Shown piece by piece: positions 52,242 through 61,008 of a DNA stretch of 64,000 bases (positions within the stretch are counted from its first letter, which is position 1; each line of letters opens with the position of its first letter). Below the pieces are notes generated by a model. The model saw only the letters and a program-made list of their open reading frames with translations. It searched no databases and had not been told where the DNA came from. The DNA comes from Hoeflea prorocentri. GTDB lineage: Bacteria; Pseudomonadota; Alphaproteobacteria; Rhizobiales; Rhizobiaceae. Location of the stretch: the NCBI RefSeq assembly GCF_027944115.1, contig NZ_JAPJZI010000001.1:3286001-3350000 (forward strand), written 5' to 3'. Both the position numbers and the translations under genes were made by a program.

Positions 52242-53333
52242 ATGAACGAGATTGTCCTTGCCAATCAGCTGACCGAAGCGGAGGATTTGCCCGCGCCCAC
52301 CCGCGATGAGGTGGCAGCGGCGCTTGACATCCTCAGACGCCATGGGGCGCTGGCACTGGATGACGATCTTCTTACTGAAGCAGCGCGCGGGGACAGCAGG
52401 AATCTCAACAGGAGTTACCCTGAAGATTTTGTTCCGGACGCAGCCTACAAGGCCGGCATGCCCGATTTGCAGAACGGACCTTCAAGCCTCATCAAGGGCG
52501 CAAAGACAGAAATCCAGCACGTTGGCGTGTCGAACTTTCGCCTTCCTCTGACCTGGCAGACGCGCGCCGGTGGAGAACTTCTGCTGGAAACATCGGTGAC
52601 CGGTTCCGTCTCCCTTGAAGCTTCGAAGAAGGGCATCAACATGAGCCGGATCCTGCGCTCATTCTATAAGCATGCCGACGAGCCATTTGATATCGGGCGG
52701 ATCAACCGGGTTCTGGAGAGCTATCAGGATGATCTCGAAAGTTTTGACGCGCGGCTTCAACTGAGCATCCGCTATCCCATGCTGAAACGCTCGCTGCGCA
52801 GCGATCTTGATGGCTACCAGTATTATGAGGTTGCCTTTGAGGTGGTCCGGCAAGGCCCGCAGACCATCTCTATCATCCATCTGGATTACGTCTATTCGTC
52901 AACATGTCCGTGCTCGCTGGAATTGTCCGAGCATGCGCGGACCACACGCGGTCAGATCGCAACACCGCATTCGCAGCGTTCCGTTGCACGCATTTCGGCG
53001 GTGATTGAGAACGATGAACCCCTTTGGACCGAAGACCTTGTCGAACTGTGCGTTGCCGCCATTCCGACAGAGACGCAGGTAATGGTCAAGCGTGAAGACG
53101 AGCAAGCCTTTGCGGAACTCAACGGGTCCAATCCAATCTTCGTTGAAGACGCCGTTCGGCTGATTTGCGATGGTCTGGAGCGCGAAAGCCGGGTCGGCGA
53201 TTTCCGCGTGGTCGCCAGCCATCAGGAGTCGCTACACAGCCACGACGCGGTGTCCATTCTCACGAGCGGCCCGACGTTCCGGCAAGTCAGCTACGATCAA
53301 CGGATGTTCGCCTCGCTATACCATGTCGGCTAA
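52242..53333 (+). CDS. folE2: GTP cyclohydrolase FolE2 (type IB)
   Basis: 363-residue enzyme that opens GTP to dihydroneopterin triphosphate, first step of folate and biopterin synthesis. It carries the FolE2 fingerprints VGVSNFRLPLTW, SSTCPCSLELSEH (the metal-site Cys) and TPHSQRS near residue 247. Type IB enzymes can use metals other than zinc. Length is slightly longer than average through an acidic N-terminal extension. It converges with a pteridine-reductase-like SDR 12 nt away. Confidence 0.9.
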   Translation: MNEIVLANQLTEAEDLPAPTRDEVAAALDILRRHGALALDDDLLTEAARGDSRNLNRSYPEDFVPDAAYKAGMPDLQNGPSSLIKGAKTEIQHVGVSNFRLPLTWQTRAGGELLLETSVTGSVSLEASKKGINMSRILRSFYKHADEPFDIGRINRVLESYQDDLESFDARLQLSIRYPMLKRSLRSDLDGYQYYEVAFEVVRQGPQTISIIHLDYVYSSTCPCSLELSEHARTTRGQIATPHSQRSVARISAVIENDEPLWTEDLVELCVAAIPTETQVMVKREDEQAFAELNGSNPIFVEDAVRLICDGLERESRVGDFRVVASHQESLHSHDAVSILTSGPTFRQVSYDQRMFASLYHVG

Positions 53334-53345
53334 CGGTTCGTCCGA

Positions 53346-54155
53346 TCACGTGACTCGTTGGTCGTGGCCGATGGTATGATCACCGCCGTCAAGGGCAATC
53401 ATCTGCCCGGTAATGGCCCTTTGAGAAATCAGGAAACGCACGGTTTCACAGGCTTCCGACAGGGAAGCCGGGCGCCGCATCGGCAGGCGTGCGCAACGGG
53501 CCCGGAACTCTTCAATGGTTTGCCCCTTTGGCGGCAGGATTGGGCCGGGTCCGATCGCATTGACGCGGATCCGGGGCGCAAATTCTTCGGCAAGGGCCTG
53601 GGTCAGGGTCCAAAGTCCGGTCTTTGAAAGTGTGTAGCTCAAATGACGCGGCGTCGGATTAAGAACACGGGAATCAATGACGTTGACGATGATCCCGCCC
53701 GCACTTTCCGGCAGGCGCTTTGCGAATTGCTGGCACAGGATCAGTGGCGCATTGAGATTGATATCCATGTGGAGGGCGAAGGATTCCGCTGTCGCAGATG
53801 ATGAGTCGTCCCATTCGAAGACGGAGGCGTTGTTGATCAATATGCCGACCGGCCCGAGCAGCTTTTCCGAACGTTCAATGAGGCGGCTCGCATCATCCTC
53901 GAGCGACAGATCGGCTTGGATAATAGCCGCGCGCCCGCCATCCCGCTCAATGGTGTCTTTTACCTGAAGGGCGGCATCCTGCGAACCATTATAATGGATA
54001 ACAACCGGCCAACCGGCCGCCGCGAGATCTACCGCAATGGCCCGTCCCAAACGCTGAGCGGCGCCTGTGACCAATACAGAGCACTTTTGCGATGTCGGCA
54101 TTTCGAATGCGTCGGGAAAATGAATTTCATCGACGTTTGTTGTTTGTGTTGTCAT
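53346..54155 (-). CDS. Short-chain dehydrogenase, pteridine reductase/FolM-like
   Basis: 269-residue SDR. VLVTGAAQRLGRAIAVDLAAAGWPVVIHYN (about 27-56) has the RLG loop and HYN motif that set apart pteridine reductases (PTR1/FolM) from other SDRs. NNASVFEWDD replaces the usual NNAG, as in PTR1. The catalytic Tyr-x3-Lys is in LSYTLSKTGL. Start ATG 54155 adds an 18-residue N-terminal tail; ATG 54101 is an alternative. With FolE2 next door, reduction of a dihydropterin is the likely reaction. Confidence 0.75.
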   Translation of the reverse strand: MTTQTTNVDEIHFPDAFEMPTSQKCSVLVTGAAQRLGRAIAVDLAAAGWPVVIHYNGSQDAALQVKDTIERDGGRAAIIQADLSLEDDASRLIERSEKLLGPVGILINNASVFEWDDSSSATAESFALHMDINLNAPLILCQQFAKRLPESAGGIIVNVIDSRVLNPTPRHLSYTLSKTGLWTLTQALAEEFAPRIRVNAIGPGPILPPKGQTIEEFRARCARLPMRRPASLSEACETVRFLISQRAITGQMIALDGGDHTIGHDQRVT

Positions 54156-54376
54156 TGGTTCGGTGTGTTTGCTTTTTGTTGATCACACGATTTGGTCGAC
54201 GGACCCGCGACAGGCGCGTTACCCGATTACGCGGTGTTGTCACAAGCGGATCACATTGAAGAAGAGCTGCGGTGCGGTGCGGCTTGGCCCACGGCAACGA
54301 AAGCACCCCGGCGGAGACATTCCAATGCCCTTTCAAGAACCTGTTGGCGAAGTGTAATGAGATATCGGCGTCGTAA

Positions 54377-55546
54377 TCATTCCCCAACCGGCATGCGTGC
54401 TTCGATCATCCCGGAATACCAGCTCGACCCAAAAGGAATCGCTTCGTCGTTGAAATTGTAGGCGGGGTGATGGCACGCGGCGCTGTCGCCGTTTCCGACA
54501 AAAATGTAAGCGCCCGGCCGTTCCTCCAACATATAGCTGAAGTCTTCGGCCGGCATGATTGGATCGACCTCGTCATCCACCTCACCTGAGACCGACCGTG
54601 CGACCTCTGCCGCGTAGACCGTGTTGTCCGGGGTGTTCACGGTGACCGGATAGCCTTGGTTCCACTTGACTTCGGCGCTTGCGCCGAGAGCAGCGGCCGT
54701 GCCCTCGGCAATGTCTCGTATGCGCTCTTCAGCAAATGCGCGCCATTGTGCGTCAAGCGTGCGGACCGTCCCGGCCATCTTCACCTGATGCGCGATCACA
54801 TTGCTGGCCTCACTGTCCGTCTGAAACGTACCGACGGTCAAGACCACACGATGCAGCGGGTTCACGTTGCGCGATACGATTGATTGCAGGGAAATCAGGA
54901 TCTGGGCCGCCACAAGTGTGGTGTCGACCGCCCGGTGCGGTTCAGCTGCGTGACCACCCTTGCCCGTGACCACAATCTCGAATTCATCGGACGATGCCAG
55001 CAGCGCGCCGGGCCGGATTGCAAAATGACCGACCGGCAGACCCGGAGAATTGTGCATACCGTAGATTTCCTGAATTCCGAAGCGCTCCATCAGGCCATCG
55101 CGACACATTTCGAGGCCGCCTCCGCCGCCCTCTTCCGCCGGCTGGAAAACCACAACGGCCGTGCCGTTGAAGTTGTGTGTCTCGGCGAGGTATTTCGCCG
55201 CTCCAAGCAGCATGGCCGTGTGCCCGTCATGACCACAGGCGTGCATCAGTCCAGGTGTGTTGGACGCATAATCCAGGTCCGTCGCCTCATTGATCGGCAA
55301 CGCATCCATGTCCGCGCGCAAACCGACAACCTTGCCGCTGTCAGATACTCTTCCCTTGATGACCCCGACGACACCGGTCCGTCCAATGCCCTCAACAACC
55401 TCGTCGCAGCCGAAGTCGCGCAGCATTTCTGCGACCTTGCCCGCAGTCCGGTGAACCTCGAACAGCAGTTCCGGATGGGCGTGAAAATCGCGCCGCCAGG
55501 CGGAGATTTCACTGTGCATTTCGGCATATCTGTTTTTAATCGGCAC
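54377..55546 (-). CDS. M20-family amidohydrolase (hippurate hydrolase/IAA-amino-acid hydrolase-like)
   Basis: 389-residue zinc or manganese hydrolase cleaving N-acyl amino acids. Motifs in order: DFHAHPELLFE (about 19-29), MHACGHDGHTAML with Cys and His metal ligands, PAEEGGGG with the catalytic Glu pair, MHNSPGLPVG, and the late PAEDFSYMLEERPG. GTG 55546 starts the conserved NRYAEMHSEISAWRRD helix; the longer frame encodes an unconserved tail. Stand-alone gene without operon partners. Confidence 0.82.
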   Translation of the reverse strand: MPIKNRYAEMHSEISAWRRDFHAHPELLFEVHRTAGKVAEMLRDFGCDEVVEGIGRTGVVGVIKGRVSDSGKVVGLRADMDALPINEATDLDYASNTPGLMHACGHDGHTAMLLGAAKYLAETHNFNGTAVVVFQPAEEGGGGGLEMCRDGLMERFGIQEIYGMHNSPGLPVGHFAIRPGALLASSDEFEIVVTGKGGHAAEPHRAVDTTLVAAQILISLQSIVSRNVNPLHRVVLTVGTFQTDSEASNVIAHQVKMAGTVRTLDAQWRAFAEERIRDIAEGTAAALGASAEVKWNQGYPVTVNTPDNTVYAAEVARSVSGEVDDEVDPIMPAEDFSYMLEERPGAYIFVGNGDSAACHHPAYNFNDEAIPFGSSWYSGMIEARMPVGE

Positions 55547-55733
55547 TGGCTTCTTCTTTTGCTCTGCGGGTTTTGATAACCCGACCGTTGGAGGGAACCA
55601 GAGAGATACTGCATAGCGGGGCGACGATTGCAAACCCTCACCGACCCTTGGAGCCCATCGCGCAAACTCACGGCTTTAAGCTGGCGAAAGTGGGTTGAAG
55701 CAAACCCATTGTCTCTGGGCTGATTGAAAACCA

Positions 55734-55774
55734 GCGCACCCGACGGTTTCGAACGTATGACTTCTGTCTTCGAG
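55734..55774 (-). pseudogene. Degenerate tRNA-Arg 3' fragment
   Basis: gcgcacccgac, then ttcgaacgt, tgac, tctg and cttcg blocks in order match the 3' half of tRNA-Arg(CCG) at 62598-62674 (36 of about 45 positions, two single-base gaps), in the same orientation. It covers acceptor 3' strand, T arm, variable region and part of the anticodon arm. An attgaaaa sequence sits just to the left of both copies. Confidence 0.6.
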
Positions 55775-56293
55775 CCACCAGTTCGCCATTTAGGTTCAGA
55801 GACTTAGATCGAGCACCGCCCAAAGAAGACGGCGCTCTACCGAAATAACCCTCTGAAAAGAAATTCAAAACGGCATTTTGCACTGGAACAAGCAAGATGG
55901 AAGCAACGATGAGACAATCCTTTCATGGGACCTTGTCATTCTCTGGTCCGGTCTGGACAGCCCAGACTCCATTCGCTGCCAGCAGGTGGACACCGAAGCA
56001 CTTAGAGCCAAGTTTTGTTTGATCCAACCGAATCCAGATGCAGTGCAGCGACGGTCTGCCTGGAGCCCGTTCTTTCAAATGCTGCAGGGAGAACAATTGT
56101 CCGCTGTGCGTCTAATAGCTGCAGTTCGGTTCCCTGCTCTCGCAACAATGATTGGTCGGTGGTGGAGATTGCACTTCGTCCGAAAGATTTCCAGTGGCCA
56201 TTGTGAGGCACAGATTGAAGTTTCGATCGCATGGCTAAAGGCTTTGCCATGCTGCCGAGTTGGTTGAAAGGCGCAGTAGACGATATTCCTTGG
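55775..56293. other. Intergenic region with no convincing gene
   Basis: About 520 nt between the tRNA fragment and the LysR gene. Two overlapping open frames (plus 55878-56267, minus 56002-56250) lack ribosome sites and recognisable motifs. The sequence looks like decayed or non-coding DNA. Confidence 0.4.
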
Positions 56294-57217
56294 TCAACCC
56301 GTCAGAGTCGCCTTCCATTGTTGCGTTTCAATCGCTTCAACTGTCAGCTCAATGCAGAGCTGGCGCACAGCCTCGAAAGCAAAGGTTGCAGGGCGATCGC
56401 TCAATTCTCCTATATAGAGCGTCCGGTTGAGCTTCGGCTTCACAATCGGTCGGGCCACCAATGCGCCCGCGTCCAGGTGTTCCTTCAAGATAAATTCGGT
56501 GCCCACAAGGCAACCGAGGCCGGACAGAAGGGACCCGCCGATTGCGGCGATCGAGTTCATCTGAAACTGCGCGTTTTCTTCAATTCGCTTTAGAAGAGAT
56601 GGGTCGTCCATCACCGCCCGGGTGTTCAGGCCTTGGCGTAGAATGATCAGCGGCAAGTCCAGTAACGCCTCAAAGCTGATCGTGCCGCGCCCGCCCACAA
56701 CATCCGGCCTGCCCACCAGAACCACCTCCTCCTCCAGGATCGGTTGAAACCTGAACCGTGAATCGGGGAGCTGATTGTAGGTCAGGGTCAAATCCACCTC
56801 CGAAGACGCAAGCTGTTGGGCGGTGGACCCTGAAAAGATCTCGGAGAGGTGCAGGCGGAGTTTCGGATAGGTTTGCGAGACACGCTGCATCAGCGGCACG
56901 CCGATTGCTTTGACAGCCGAGTGTGCAAAACCCACGGAGATTTCGCCCACGACCTCGTTTCCTGTTTCCCGGACATCAGCGCTGGCGGCTTGCATAGATC
57001 GCAGGATCGCGCGCGCGTGCTCATACAATCGAACACCAGATGCCGTCGGACGAACGCCCCTTGGCATTCGCTCAAACAATGGCGTGCCGAGTTCGGCCTC
57101 CAGATTGGAAAGATGCCTGCTCAAAGCAGACACCGCGACTCTCTCTCGGTCGGCGGCGCGTGCGAGCGCGCCTTCCTCAAAGATCGCTGCAAAGTATCGG
57201 AGCTGTCGACTGTCCAT
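56294..57217 (-). CDS. LysR-family transcriptional regulator
   Basis: 307-residue regulator. The N-terminus MDSRQLRYFAAIFEEGALARAADRERVAVSALSRHLSNLEAELGTPLFER is a typical LysR winged helix; the effector domain begins near 90 with GEISVGFAHS. It is divergent from the CoA-transferase/HMG-CoA-lyase/TRAP operon across 101 nt, so it is probably that operon's activator. An AT-rich dyad around TTATAAACATTATAA (57240-57256) is a candidate binding region. Confidence 0.86.
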   Translation of the reverse strand: MDSRQLRYFAAIFEEGALARAADRERVAVSALSRHLSNLEAELGTPLFERMPRGVRPTASGVRLYEHARAILRSMQAASADVRETGNEVVGEISVGFAHSAVKAIGVPLMQRVSQTYPKLRLHLSEIFSGSTAQQLASSEVDLTLTYNQLPDSRFRFQPILEEEVVLVGRPDVVGGRGTISFEALLDLPLIILRQGLNTRAVMDDPSLLKRIEENAQFQMNSIAAIGGSLLSGLGCLVGTEFILKEHLDAGALVARPIVKPKLNRTLYIGELSDRPATFAFEAVRQLCIELTVEAIETQQWKATLTG

Positions 57218-57318
57218 GCTTTCTCGATATCAGAAAGAAGCTTTATAAACATTATAATTTTGCAAAGTATGTCGATCGAGTAGCGTTTGTTAACGCGAGT
57301 CCACCTGGAGCACACACG

Positions 57319-58509
57319 GTGCCAAACGATTTCAGTCCTCTGCGCGGCATCCGGGTCGTTGAAATGACCCATATGATTATGGGGCCGAGTTGCGGTCAAA
57401 TCCTCGCCTATCTCGGAGCGGAGGTCATCAAAGTTGAACCCCCTGCAGGAGACAAGACTCGACACCTGACTGGGATGGGGCGCGGGTTCTTCCCAAGTTT
57501 CAATCGCGGCAAGCGCTCTATCACTTTGGATCTCAAGTCCAAGGCCGGAACGTCGGCACTGGATCGGCTGTTGGCAACCGCCGATGTATACGTCGAGAAC
57601 TTCCGCGACCAGTCGATTGCCAAGATGGGATTTGCGCCCGGGCAGTTGCGGGAAAAATACCCCAAATTGATCGTAGCATCCTGCAAAGGCTTCCTGCACG
57701 GCCCCTATCAGGACAGAACGGCAATGGACGAGGTCGTTCAGATGATGACCGGAATGGCTTACATGACTGGCCCAACGGGTCGCCCATTGCGCATTGGTTC
57801 TTCGGCAAATGATATCATGGGAGGGCTGTTCGGGGCGCTCGCCGTTCTTGGGGCCTTGATGGAGCGACAACAGACCGGACAGGGTCGAGCCTTACGCATT
57901 GGTCTTTTCGAGAACTGCCTGATGCTTGTCATGCAACACATGGTTCAGTTTGATCTGGACGGACGCGAACCGGCCCCGATGCCCGAACGGGAGTTTTCCT
58001 GGCCGGTTTACGATATCTTCGACACGCATGACCAGCGTCAGATCTTTGTGGGTGCTGTCACCGAGGGTCACTGGCAGATATTGTGTAACGCCCTCGGGTT
58101 AGAGCATTTGCTGGATGATCGCCGGCTCCACACAAAGATGGACCAGATCGAAGCGCGACACTGGACGATCCCCATTTTCGCCGAAGCGATCAAGAAACGC
58201 GATTTTGCCGAATTGATCGAGATTTTTGAAGCTTCCGGCATTCCCTTTTCGCCGATCAATCGTCCGGCTGATATGTATCAGGACCCGCATGTCTTGCGTA
58301 CCGGCGGTCTGCATCACTCGCATCTGCCCGGTGGACAGGCGTTCCGGGCTCCGGGCCTGCCCATCGAAGTCGATGGCGACAGTCCCCGCCCCGCCTCACT
58401 CGATGTTGCAGATATCGGCAATGACACTGAGAGCGTTCTTTCAGAGCTTGGCCTGTCGCCTTCAGAAGCACGGGCCGCGAGCGGCGCGGTGAACAGGAGA
58501 ACAGCGTGA
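57319..58509 (+). CDS. CaiB/BaiF-type (family III) CoA-transferase
   Basis: 396-residue acyl-CoA transferase. LRGIRVVEMTHMIMGPSCGQILAYLGAEVIKVEPP is the family N-terminal block, NFRDQSIAKMG follows, and AMDEVVQMMTGM contains the catalytic Asp (residue about 138-139). GTG 57319 lies 8 nt after CTGGAG; the upstream frame overlaps the divergent LysR gene. The next gene is HMG-CoA lyase with a 4-nt overlap, so the likely job is to activate an imported dicarboxylate to its CoA ester. Confidence 0.84.
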   Translation: MPNDFSPLRGIRVVEMTHMIMGPSCGQILAYLGAEVIKVEPPAGDKTRHLTGMGRGFFPSFNRGKRSITLDLKSKAGTSALDRLLATADVYVENFRDQSIAKMGFAPGQLREKYPKLIVASCKGFLHGPYQDRTAMDEVVQMMTGMAYMTGPTGRPLRIGSSANDIMGGLFGALAVLGALMERQQTGQGRALRIGLFENCLMLVMQHMVQFDLDGREPAPMPEREFSWPVYDIFDTHDQRQIFVGAVTEGHWQILCNALGLEHLLDDRRLHTKMDQIEARHWTIPIFAEAIKKRDFAELIEIFEASGIPFSPINRPADMYQDPHVLRTGGLHHSHLPGGQAFRAPGLPIEVDGDSPRPASLDVADIGNDTESVLSELGLSPSEARAASGAVNRRTA

Positions 58510-59462
58510 CTGGTCTATCCAGAGTATACCCGCCCGACAGGGTGGTGTTGCGGGAAGTGGGCTTACGCGACGGTCTCCAGATGGTCCAGCGCCACCCGTC
58601 AACAGCAGCGAAGGCCGAATGGCTGCGCCGGGAAAGTGACGCGGGCGTTCGACACTTTGAGGTCGGATCTTTCCTTCCGGCCAACGCTATGCCGCAATTC
58701 GCTGATGTCCGGGAAATCATCGACATTTGCCAGAACCTCAACGTGCATTCCGCGGCACTTGCTTTGAACGACCGAGGGGCGGCTGATGCGGTTCAAACCC
58801 CGGTCGGTGAAATCGTCACGGTGGTCTCCGCAACCGAAGAGCATAGCCAGGCAAATGCGCGCCGCTCCCGAAAGGAAGCCATCGCACTGGTCGGCAGAAC
58901 CGTTGAACTGGCAAGCGGCTCTGAAACCTCGCCCTTGGTTCAGGTCGGTATCTCCATGGCGTTCGGCTGCTCGATTGCAGGTGAAGTCGACCCCAACGAG
59001 GTGGTGCGCATCGCAGCAGAATGCGCGGACGCCGGCGCGGACGTGATCGGACTTGCGGATACCGTGGGATTTGCAGGTCCAGATCAGGTGAAAGACCTTG
59101 TCGAGCGTGTGCAAAACGAACTGGGTGACGTCGTGCTGAGCATTCATCTGCACGATACAAGGGGCATGGGCGTCGCCAATGCCTCTGCTGCCCTCGACGC
59201 CGGCATCCGGGTGATTGACGGCTCATTGGCAGGGCTCGGAGGCTGCCCCTTTGCCCCTGGCGCGACCGGAAACGTGGTCTTTGAAGACCTCATATACCTT
59301 TGTGAACGAAAGGGCTTTGCGACTGGCATTGATCTGGAAAGGCTGATGTCTGCCCGAGAGGTCGCCGCGTCCGAAATGCCTGACGAACATCTCTTTGGTG
59401 CGTTGCCACGTGCCGGAGCACCGCGCCAGATCAACTGGCACGCCCAACAAACAACTGGATGA
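58506..59462 (+). CDS. HMG-CoA lyase-like enzyme
   Basis: 318-residue TIM-barrel lyase of the HMGL family. LREVGLRDGLQ with metal and catalytic Asp, FGCSIAGEVDP, IHLHDTRGMG with two metal His, and the GLGGCPFAPGATGNVVFED motif holding the catalytic Cys are all present. It cleaves HMG-CoA or a similar 3-hydroxyacyl-CoA to acetoacetate-type product plus acetyl-CoA. Starts at GTG overlapping the CoA-transferase stop (GTGA). A TRAP system follows 15 nt later. Confidence 0.85.
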   Translation: MTGLSRVYPPDRVVLREVGLRDGLQMVQRHPSTAAKAEWLRRESDAGVRHFEVGSFLPANAMPQFADVREIIDICQNLNVHSAALALNDRGAADAVQTPVGEIVTVVSATEEHSQANARRSRKEAIALVGRTVELASGSETSPLVQVGISMAFGCSIAGEVDPNEVVRIAAECADAGADVIGLADTVGFAGPDQVKDLVERVQNELGDVVLSIHLHDTRGMGVANASAALDAGIRVIDGSLAGLGGCPFAPGATGNVVFEDLIYLCERKGFATGIDLERLMSAREVAASEMPDEHLFGALPRAGAPRQINWHAQQTTG

Positions 59463-59477
59463 AAAGTGGAGGAGAAC

Positions 59478-60476
59478 ATGAATATCCTGAAAACAGCAGC
59501 GGCCGCGCTCATGGCCGCAACCGGCTTCAGCAGTGCGGCCTATGCCGAGGCAACCGAGATGCGCTGCAGCCACCAGTTGCCACCTGCGCACCATATTGCG
59601 AAGGTGATCGACCGGTGGGCCGCAGAGATTGAGACGCTGTCGAACGGCGAAATTGACGTTCAGGTCTTCGGCGCCAACAGTCTTGTCGGCCCGCGCGAGA
59701 ACATCGCGTCGGTCGCCAAGGGCAACATCGAATGCGCGTTTTCGATCAACCCTCAATGGGGCAGGACCCTGCCGATCATGAACGTCACGCTGAAGCCCTA
59801 TGCCGTGACCAATCTGGAGACGCTTGCCGCTTGGCCGGGCAGCGATGCTGCTGCATTTCTGGAAGAAAAGCTCCTTGAAAAAGGCGTGCAGAACGCGGTG
59901 TGGCTCTTCACCACACGCATGACAGCGATGACGTCGAAAGGATCGCCTCTGATTAACCCCGAAGACTTCGAGGGCGTGAAGATCCGGGGGCTGAACCCTG
60001 TGGCGGATGCGGGCCTCGTCGCTATGGGCGCCGCGCCTTCAGCGATGTCTGGCTCGAAGGTGTATGAAGCGCTCTCAACCGGCGTCATCGATGCAGGCAT
60101 GACCGATATTGCCGCCGCCTATTCGCGCAAATATTTCGAAGTGCAAGACCACGTCACGGTCGTGCCGCTCTTTAGCGTATTTTTCCACGGCTACCTGAAC
60201 CCGGCCTGGTATAACGGCCTCACAGATGCACAGAAGTCTGCCATTTCCGAGGCCGGCGCCAAGGCGGCGGAATGGGCGGTTGCCGCGTCTGAAGAGGCCT
60301 CTGAATCCGCGCCTCAGCAATTGGCTGACAATGGCATGAAGGTGCATTTCCAGACGCCGGAGGAAGAGGCCGTCTGGAAAGAACTCATGGCCCCGGCTTT
60401 CGACACGTCATTTGGAGACGCAACAGGCGAGGACGGTGTCAAGCTGCTCGAGCTGGTTGGCCAAATCTCCAACTGA
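59478..60476 (+). CDS. TRAP transporter substrate-binding protein (DctP family)
   Basis: 332-residue periplasmic receptor. Signal peptide about 1-23 (AAAALMAATGFSSAAYA), RCSHQLPPAHHIAKVIDRWAAEIE, and GVKIRGLNPVADAGLVAMGAAPSAMSGSKVYEAL with the conserved ligand-binding Arg. ATG 59478 follows GGAGGAGAAC. It belongs to the CoA-transferase/lyase operon and probably binds the dicarboxylate that the enzymes consume. Confidence 0.86.
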   Translation: MNILKTAAAALMAATGFSSAAYAEATEMRCSHQLPPAHHIAKVIDRWAAEIETLSNGEIDVQVFGANSLVGPRENIASVAKGNIECAFSINPQWGRTLPIMNVTLKPYAVTNLETLAAWPGSDAAAFLEEKLLEKGVQNAVWLFTTRMTAMTSKGSPLINPEDFEGVKIRGLNPVADAGLVAMGAAPSAMSGSKVYEALSTGVIDAGMTDIAAAYSRKYFEVQDHVTVVPLFSVFFHGYLNPAWYNGLTDAQKSAISEAGAKAAEWAVAASEEASESAPQQLADNGMKVHFQTPEEEAVWKELMAPAFDTSFGDATGEDGVKLLELVGQISN

Positions 60477-60477
60477 C

Positions 60478-61008
60478 ATGAAGCTGGACCATGAAAACGA
60501 AGCCTCTGAGACCTTGCCGGTCTCAGGGGTGGAACGTGCGGTGCGCCTGGTTACGCTTTCCGGAGCGGGCCTGGCCGCATTGCTGGTGCTCATCGTCTTT
60601 GGGGTCGTGAGCTACAGCGTTTTCATGCGTTATGTGCTCGGAACACCGGTCACGTTTTCGGATGAACTCAACGGTTTCATTGTCGTAGCCATGGTGGCCC
60701 TTGGCGCGGGCGAAGTGCTTTTGCGCGGCGAACATTTCGGGGTCGACCTGCTGACCGAACGCACCGGGCCGCGCACTCAGTGGCTTGTCGAGGTCTGGGG
60801 GATGATCAGCGTAATTCTGGTGGCCGCCGCCGTTCTCTATAGCGCTGTGCTCATGGTGCGGTTCTCCTACGATTTCGGTATCTACTCAGAAGGATATCTG
60901 GGCGTCCGGATGTGGATACCGCAGGGCTTCCTGCTGATCGGCATGGTGATCCTGATCCTGGCGGCACTTGCCCGGATCGTCACGCTGCTGACGGTGCGCC
61001 GGCCATGA
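60478..61008 (+). CDS. TRAP transporter small permease (DctQ family)
   Basis: 176-residue protein with four hydrophobic helices. VFMRYVLGTPVTFSDELNGFIVVAMVALGAGEVLLRGEHFGVDLL is the DctQ core. ATG 60478 overlaps the receptor's stop region by spacing of one nt; its stop overlaps the large permease ATG (ATGA). Confidence 0.84.
   Translation: MKLDHENEASETLPVSGVERAVRLVTLSGAGLAALLVLIVFGVVSYSVFMRYVLGTPVTFSDELNGFIVVAMVALGAGEVLLRGEHFGVDLLTERTGPRTQWLVEVWGMISVILVAAAVLYSAVLMVRFSYDFGIYSEGYLGVRMWIPQGFLLIGMVILILAALARIVTLLTVRRP

Noticed and set aside
55878-56267. Overlapping open frames on both strands between the M20 and LysR genes
   Set aside because: No ribosome site, no motif, and mutual overlap; treated as non-coding or decayed sequence.
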